Of a stretch of 64,000 nt of DNA, positions 59,854-64,000 are shown piece after piece (within the stretch, counting starts at the first letter, position 1; each line of letters begins with the position of its first letter). Under the pieces are notes generated by a model. The model searched no databases and was not told the DNA's origin. It was given only the letters and a program-made list of their open reading frames with translations. The stretch is from contig JAJPIL010000022.1 in the NCBI GenBank assembly GCA_021324755.1, positions 109,277 through 173,276 on the forward strand, given 5' to 3'. This DNA comes from Pseudomonadota bacterium (GTDB taxonomy: Bacteria > Desulfobacterota > Binatia > Binatales > Binataceae). A program made the translations under genes and the position numbers.

Positions 59854-61015
59854 CCTGCGCGGCGAGCACTACCGGCTGCTTGGATCGGCTTTGGTGTTGG
59901 CGTTCGTCTGTGTACAGTGCCTGGCCGGATGTGGAGAGCGGCCCAGTGAGGTTGCAGAAAATTACTTGTCGAACCTGAAAACCGGTCGCTATAGCGCCTG
60001 CTATCGAATGTTGTCGCGCGAGGATCGTCGGGCGCAAAGCTTTGAGGAATTTGTCAACAACATTCCGCTAGCCCCCGATGTCGACCGCGATTGGTTCGAG
60101 GCGGTGGAAGGAAGAACGGAGTACGTATTGGCGAGCGACGCCCGCGTCCATGGCTACCAGGCGGTGCTGCCGGTCAAGGTAAGCTCGGTCGATCTCAGTC
60201 TTTGGGAGCGCGCTCTCGAGGCTGTATACGGTCCGGAGGACGCGGTGAAGGAGGCTCGAAAATCGCTCGAGCGTAGGGAGTATCCCCATCTGACTTATCA
60301 GGACCAATTTATAATGCTCAAGGAATTCCATCGCTGGAGGATATTTGCGAATCTCGCTTCGTACGAAGAAATTTTTGAACTTCACCGCAGAGCTTTAGCC
60401 TTTTACCACCAACATGAACTCGACCGCGCGATCGGCAACTATAAGGTTTTGCTTAAAACCCTCGAGCATAAACGCGGCACCGGTAGTATGGGGGTCGCCT
60501 ATCGGTATGCTCGTGAGCTGGCGTTGGTCGAGGTGGCGCGGGCACGTCTTTTTGAGGCTCAGCAGTATCTGCGTAAGATAGAGCTTACGCGCGTTCGGCG
60601 AGATATGGCTGCTGACGGCGAACCAGGTATTTTCGGCGATGTCACCAATCTCGGCGACCAGTGGGTCGACGAAGTGCGAATAACCGTTTCTTACTATCTA
60701 AGCCCGGACCAAAAGCCCGTCTATATCGAAAATCACAGTATAGTTGCGAATCCAATCGAGTTCTCAGGCTTCGCTACGCCACCGCGGCCTCTCAAGCCGG
60801 GCGAAACCAGACATTTCGGCGTCCATCTGAGCGCACCCGTCTGGGTTCAAGAAAGAGCTGAGCCTCGCGTGAAAGTGAGCAGCCTCATTTTCACCCCTTG
60901 GTCGGCACAGACTTTAAAAAACGCGCTCTTCGTTCCACAACTGGCTGATAAGCTTTGGCGGGACCTCTTTGTTGGAAACCAGCTTGCGCCAGCTCGGATG
61001 TCCCGAAGCCCTTGA
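59843..61015 (+). CDS. Putative lipoprotein of unknown function, overlapping the methyltransferase gene
   Basis: MLFSLRGEHYRLLGSALVLAFVCVQCLAGC lipobox; NTF2/DUF4878-like N-terminal region and FxLYD-like C-terminal region. Alternative start at 59789. Confidence 0.7.
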   Translation: MLFSLRGEHYRLLGSALVLAFVCVQCLAGCGERPSEVAENYLSNLKTGRYSACYRMLSREDRRAQSFEEFVNNIPLAPDVDRDWFEAVEGRTEYVLASDARVHGYQAVLPVKVSSVDLSLWERALEAVYGPEDAVKEARKSLERREYPHLTYQDQFIMLKEFHRWRIFANLASYEEIFELHRRALAFYHQHELDRAIGNYKVLLKTLEHKRGTGSMGVAYRYARELALVEVARARLFEAQQYLRKIELTRVRRDMAADGEPGIFGDVTNLGDQWVDEVRITVSYYLSPDQKPVYIENHSIVANPIEFSGFATPPRPLKPGETRHFGVHLSAPVWVQERAEPRVKVSSLIFTPWSAQTLKNALFVPQLADKLWRDLFVGNQLAPARMSRSP

Positions 61016-61218
61016 AGTTACAACTTGTACAAAAAGAAAGAGAAAGCGCCGAGGTGGACGAAGTGCCGCACATCTCGTTCCAGGTGCTAAACAAACGCCC
61101 ACGAATTCGTGGCCGGTAACCAGTTTTCCGATCAAACAGTCGCCTGCCCTTACTAAACAACTGTTGTTAGGGCTTGCCCCTGTTCAGAGCGGATCGGCTC
61201 ATCACTCGCTTAGGGTTT

Positions 61219-62229
61219 TCAAACCTCGCGGTAAACCTGTTCGTTGATTAGACGGGCGAGCGCGTCTTTGAAGGGCGAGGGTTTGAGCACTTCGAGCATC
61301 TGATGAGCAATCGCGATTTGTTCAAGGGCGAGGTTTCGCGCGCGGCCTACGACGTCGGCCGAGCGCAGAAGCTCAAGGGCGCGCTCGAGCGCGGCAGGGT
61401 CGACCTGCGCGCCGTTTAGCAGCAAGCTCTCGAGCGCAGGGTATTTCTCTACGCCTAAAACCAGAGGCAGTGAGGGGACTCCCGCTCGCAGGTCTGCGCC
61501 GACCGGCTTGCCGATCTTCTCCTCAGGCCCTAGCACGTCGAGCAAGTCGTCGATCATCTGGAAGGCTAGGCCGACCGCGTCGCCTAGACGAGCCATCGTC
61601 GCGGCCGTCGCGTCGTGTGCACCTGCCAGTAATGCGCCGACCTTGGCGCCAGCACGGAAAAGCGAAGCGGTCTTACGGCTGATCACTCCCATGTAGTCGT
61701 CTAGCGTAACGCGGGAATTTCGGCGCAGACGACCTTCCATAACTTCGCCCTCGGTCAACTGGATGCAGGCTTCGGCCGCGATTTTGACAAGGGGTTCTTC
61801 AAAGCGACCGCACAGCTCAAACGCTCTGGCGAACAGATAGTCGCCCGCGACCAGTGAAGGCGCAAGTCCCCACAGAGCGAAAGCCGATGGTTTACCTCGG
61901 CGAAGTGTCCCGGTATCGATTATATCGTCGTGAAGTAGCGTTGCCGAATGAATGAGCTCCATCGCGATTGCGGCGTCGATCGCGTCGTCGAGTCTACTTT
62001 CCCGTCCGCCACACGCTCTGTACACCAGAAGCACAAAAGTCGGCCGCAAACGCTTGCCGCCGGCGCTGACCAGATATCGACAGATCTCCCCAATGAGTTC
62101 CTCGCGCGAGTCGAGAAGGCTAAGCAGTTTAGCCTCAGCCTTGGCGAGTTCCGAGGCGATCGGTTGCGCGGGGCCTAAGCCGGGATCGTTGCACGGAGAG
62201 GTTTGCCTACGATGTTTCACGATAGTCAT
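61219..62229 (-). CDS. Polyprenyl (long-chain) diphosphate synthase
   Basis: LLHDDIIDTGTLRRGKPS (first DDxxD), AFQMIDDLLDVLG (second), GGKRLRPTFVLL. Confidence 0.94.
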   Translation of the reverse strand: MTIVKHRRQTSPCNDPGLGPAQPIASELAKAEAKLLSLLDSREELIGEICRYLVSAGGKRLRPTFVLLVYRACGGRESRLDDAIDAAIAMELIHSATLLHDDIIDTGTLRRGKPSAFALWGLAPSLVAGDYLFARAFELCGRFEEPLVKIAAEACIQLTEGEVMEGRLRRNSRVTLDDYMGVISRKTASLFRAGAKVGALLAGAHDATAATMARLGDAVGLAFQMIDDLLDVLGPEEKIGKPVGADLRAGVPSLPLVLGVEKYPALESLLLNGAQVDPAALERALELLRSADVVGRARNLALEQIAIAHQMLEVLKPSPFKDALARLINEQVYREV

Positions 62230-62248
62230 TGAGTAAAAACTAACAACG

Positions 62249-63031
62249 CTAGCGGAACAAGTCAGTCCCGGGCTCTCTTATTAGCGCCTTGGCGCTACCG
62301 GACCCGAAGCGGTATTGGTAGCCTCGCACCAGTACCGCAGGAATTCCATCGGCTTTGCCCATCAGCAAGCCAGCGGCGGCGGCGATCTGATCAGCAACAG
62401 CCATAACGGTGTGATGGAGCTCTCGTCCGGTTAAGTCGCGACTCCCCCGCAGATCGAGAAGCGGTTCCATGCCGGCGATCCCTAGGCAGAAGTCAATCAG
62501 TCCCACCCGCCACGGGCGGCCGAACGTGTCAGTGATTATCACGGCTATGTCGACTCCGCAAAGCCTTCGGATCTCGTTTCTCAGGGCTTGAGCCGAGCGG
62601 TCCGGGTCAAGTGGAAGAAGGGTTACTTCGTCCGGGCTGGACAGGTTGGACTCGTCGATACCGGCATTGGCGCATACCCATCCAGGGCCAGTCTCCACGA
62701 TGAGAAGACCGTGATCCATTCGCACGATGCGTCTACTTTCTTGTAGAACTAGTTCGACGACTCGGGCGTCCTTCTGCCACTGCCTTGCGAATTTTTGCGC
62801 GAACGCAGACGGTTGCACCTCGGATAATCGACGGATTCTTCCCTCGGCCTTGGAAACGATCTTTTGGCATACGACCAGGATGTCGCCGCTGTCGAATCGA
62901 AGCCCCTGCGCCGCCATCCCGCGTACGATAATCTCGCCCAGATTGTCACCGGGGCGAATAAGCGGCAGACCCTCGATCGCTGTGTAAGTTACTGTACGCA
63001 CCGAAACTTTGCCGGATTCGTCAGACGACAT
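62249..63031 (-). CDS. cofE: Coenzyme F420-0:L-glutamate ligase
   Basis: [63 protein letters not shown]-type motifs, standalone CofE length. Confidence 0.93.
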   Translation of the reverse strand: [260 protein letters not shown]

Positions 63032-63980
63032 CCAATGCAGCAAGAACCGCGTTCGCAAGGCGCTTGGCGCGCGCCGGGCTATCGATGATTGCGTCGGCGA
63101 CCACAGGTCGTAGCCCGAGCCTCAAAATACTCTGCTGATAGTGCGAGTCAACTTTATCTATCACGAAAACACTGACGAAGTCACGATAAAGGCGTGCCAC
63201 CCCCAGTGCGGAAACCTCGTAACCCAGCGCGCGCATCATTTTGTCCAAGGGGCCTTTGACCGGTCGGTCTCCCACAAGAGGGCTAATCGCAGCCACCCGC
63301 TCACGCTTTGCAGCAAGTACTTCTCGTATGCCTCTAAGCTTGAGAATAGGCCCCACCGACACGATCGGGTTTGAGGGCGCAACGATCACGGCCGCGGCTT
63401 GTTCGAGCGCTTTGATCGCTGCTTGGTGCGGCGTGGCCTTATCCGCGCCCCTTATTTCGATTCGCTCGATCACTCCTCGAGCCCGATTTTTCACCAAGAA
63501 CTCCTGAAACGGCATCGGCGGCTTTCCCGCCACCTTGACGAAGGTTCGCACCGGGTCGTCCGTCATAGGCATGATGCGGGCCTGAACGCCAAAACGTTGG
63601 ACGATTTTCGCTGTGACCTCGCTAAGTTTAAGTCCCCTGCGTAATTGGTCTGTTCGAAAGATGTGCGTAGCTAGGTCACGGTCGCCAAGATTAAACCATG
63701 GAGGGCCGTAGAAACGCGCTAAAGCTTTGAGAGTAGTGAAGGTGTCGCCCTTGAGTCCCCATCCGGTCTGTGGGTTTGCCAAGTCGGCTAGCGTGTAGGT
63801 AATCGTATCCAGGTCAGGAGAGACGTGCAGACCGTAAAATTCTTCGTCGTCGGCGGTGTTGACAATGACGTCGAGCAACCTTTGCTCGACGCAGCGGGCT
63901 AGTCCGCGCAGGAACCTAGCCGCACCCACTCCACCCGCAAGCGTGGCGATCCGCGCTCGTCCCGTTCGGTCGCGCCCCAT
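63021..63980 (-). CDS. cofD: 2-phospho-L-lactate transferase (CofD/FbiA family)
   Basis: LAGGVGAARFLRGLARCV, VNTADDEEFYGLHVSPDLDTITYTLA, WFNLGDRDLATHIFRTDQLRRGLKLSEVT, VAPSNPIVSVGPIL. Confidence 0.95.
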   Translation of the reverse strand: MGRDRTGRARIATLAGGVGAARFLRGLARCVEQRLLDVIVNTADDEEFYGLHVSPDLDTITYTLADLANPQTGWGLKGDTFTTLKALARFYGPPWFNLGDRDLATHIFRTDQLRRGLKLSEVTAKIVQRFGVQARIMPMTDDPVRTFVKVAGKPPMPFQEFLVKNRARGVIERIEIRGADKATPHQAAIKALEQAAAVIVAPSNPIVSVGPILKLRGIREVLAAKRERVAAISPLVGDRPVKGPLDKMMRALGYEVSALGVARLYRDFVSVFVIDKVDSHYQQSILRLGLRPVVADAIIDSPARAKRLANAVLAALDVV

Positions 63981-64000
63981 TGGGAGCCTTCTTTCCGTAA

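Overview
The 64 kb window looks like a dense bacterial chromosomal segment with about 50 supportable protein-coding genes. Most are housekeeping or metabolic: purU, rsmI, aroQ, accB/accC, ligA, acyP, korA/korB, dnaB, the scpB-scpA-M50 protease-xerD-glnD cluster, an AMIN-type amidase, mutS, thiI, a polyprenyl synthase, and cofE/cofD for coenzyme F420. I saw no rRNA, no convincing tRNA, no CRISPR array, no transposase or IS element, and no phage module. The lineage cannot be fixed without searches. A Gram-negative-like housekeeping set occurs with F420 genes, a DprE1/DprE2-like pair and a UPF0182 protein, which suggests an F420-producing, probably uncultured phylum. I found no clear-cut new defence or mobile system. 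The best leads are: (1) a ~940-aa fusion of an extracytoplasmic GATase-like domain to a MOP-type polysaccharide flippase; (2) a DprE1/DprE2-like pair whose benzothiazinone-target Cys position appears to be Ala; (3) a cofD-cofE-polyprenyl synthase operon; (4) a 14-repeat kelch protein (2 x 7 blades) with Cys pairs in matching places in both halves; (5) two histidine kinases with eroded G1 boxes, one of which appears to start upstream of any ATG/GTG/TTG; (6) a DUF1232/UPF0182/kinase/regulator cluster; (7) a 29-nt near-perfect palindrome inside dnaB; and (8) tandem AACCGGTT palindromes upstream of accB.
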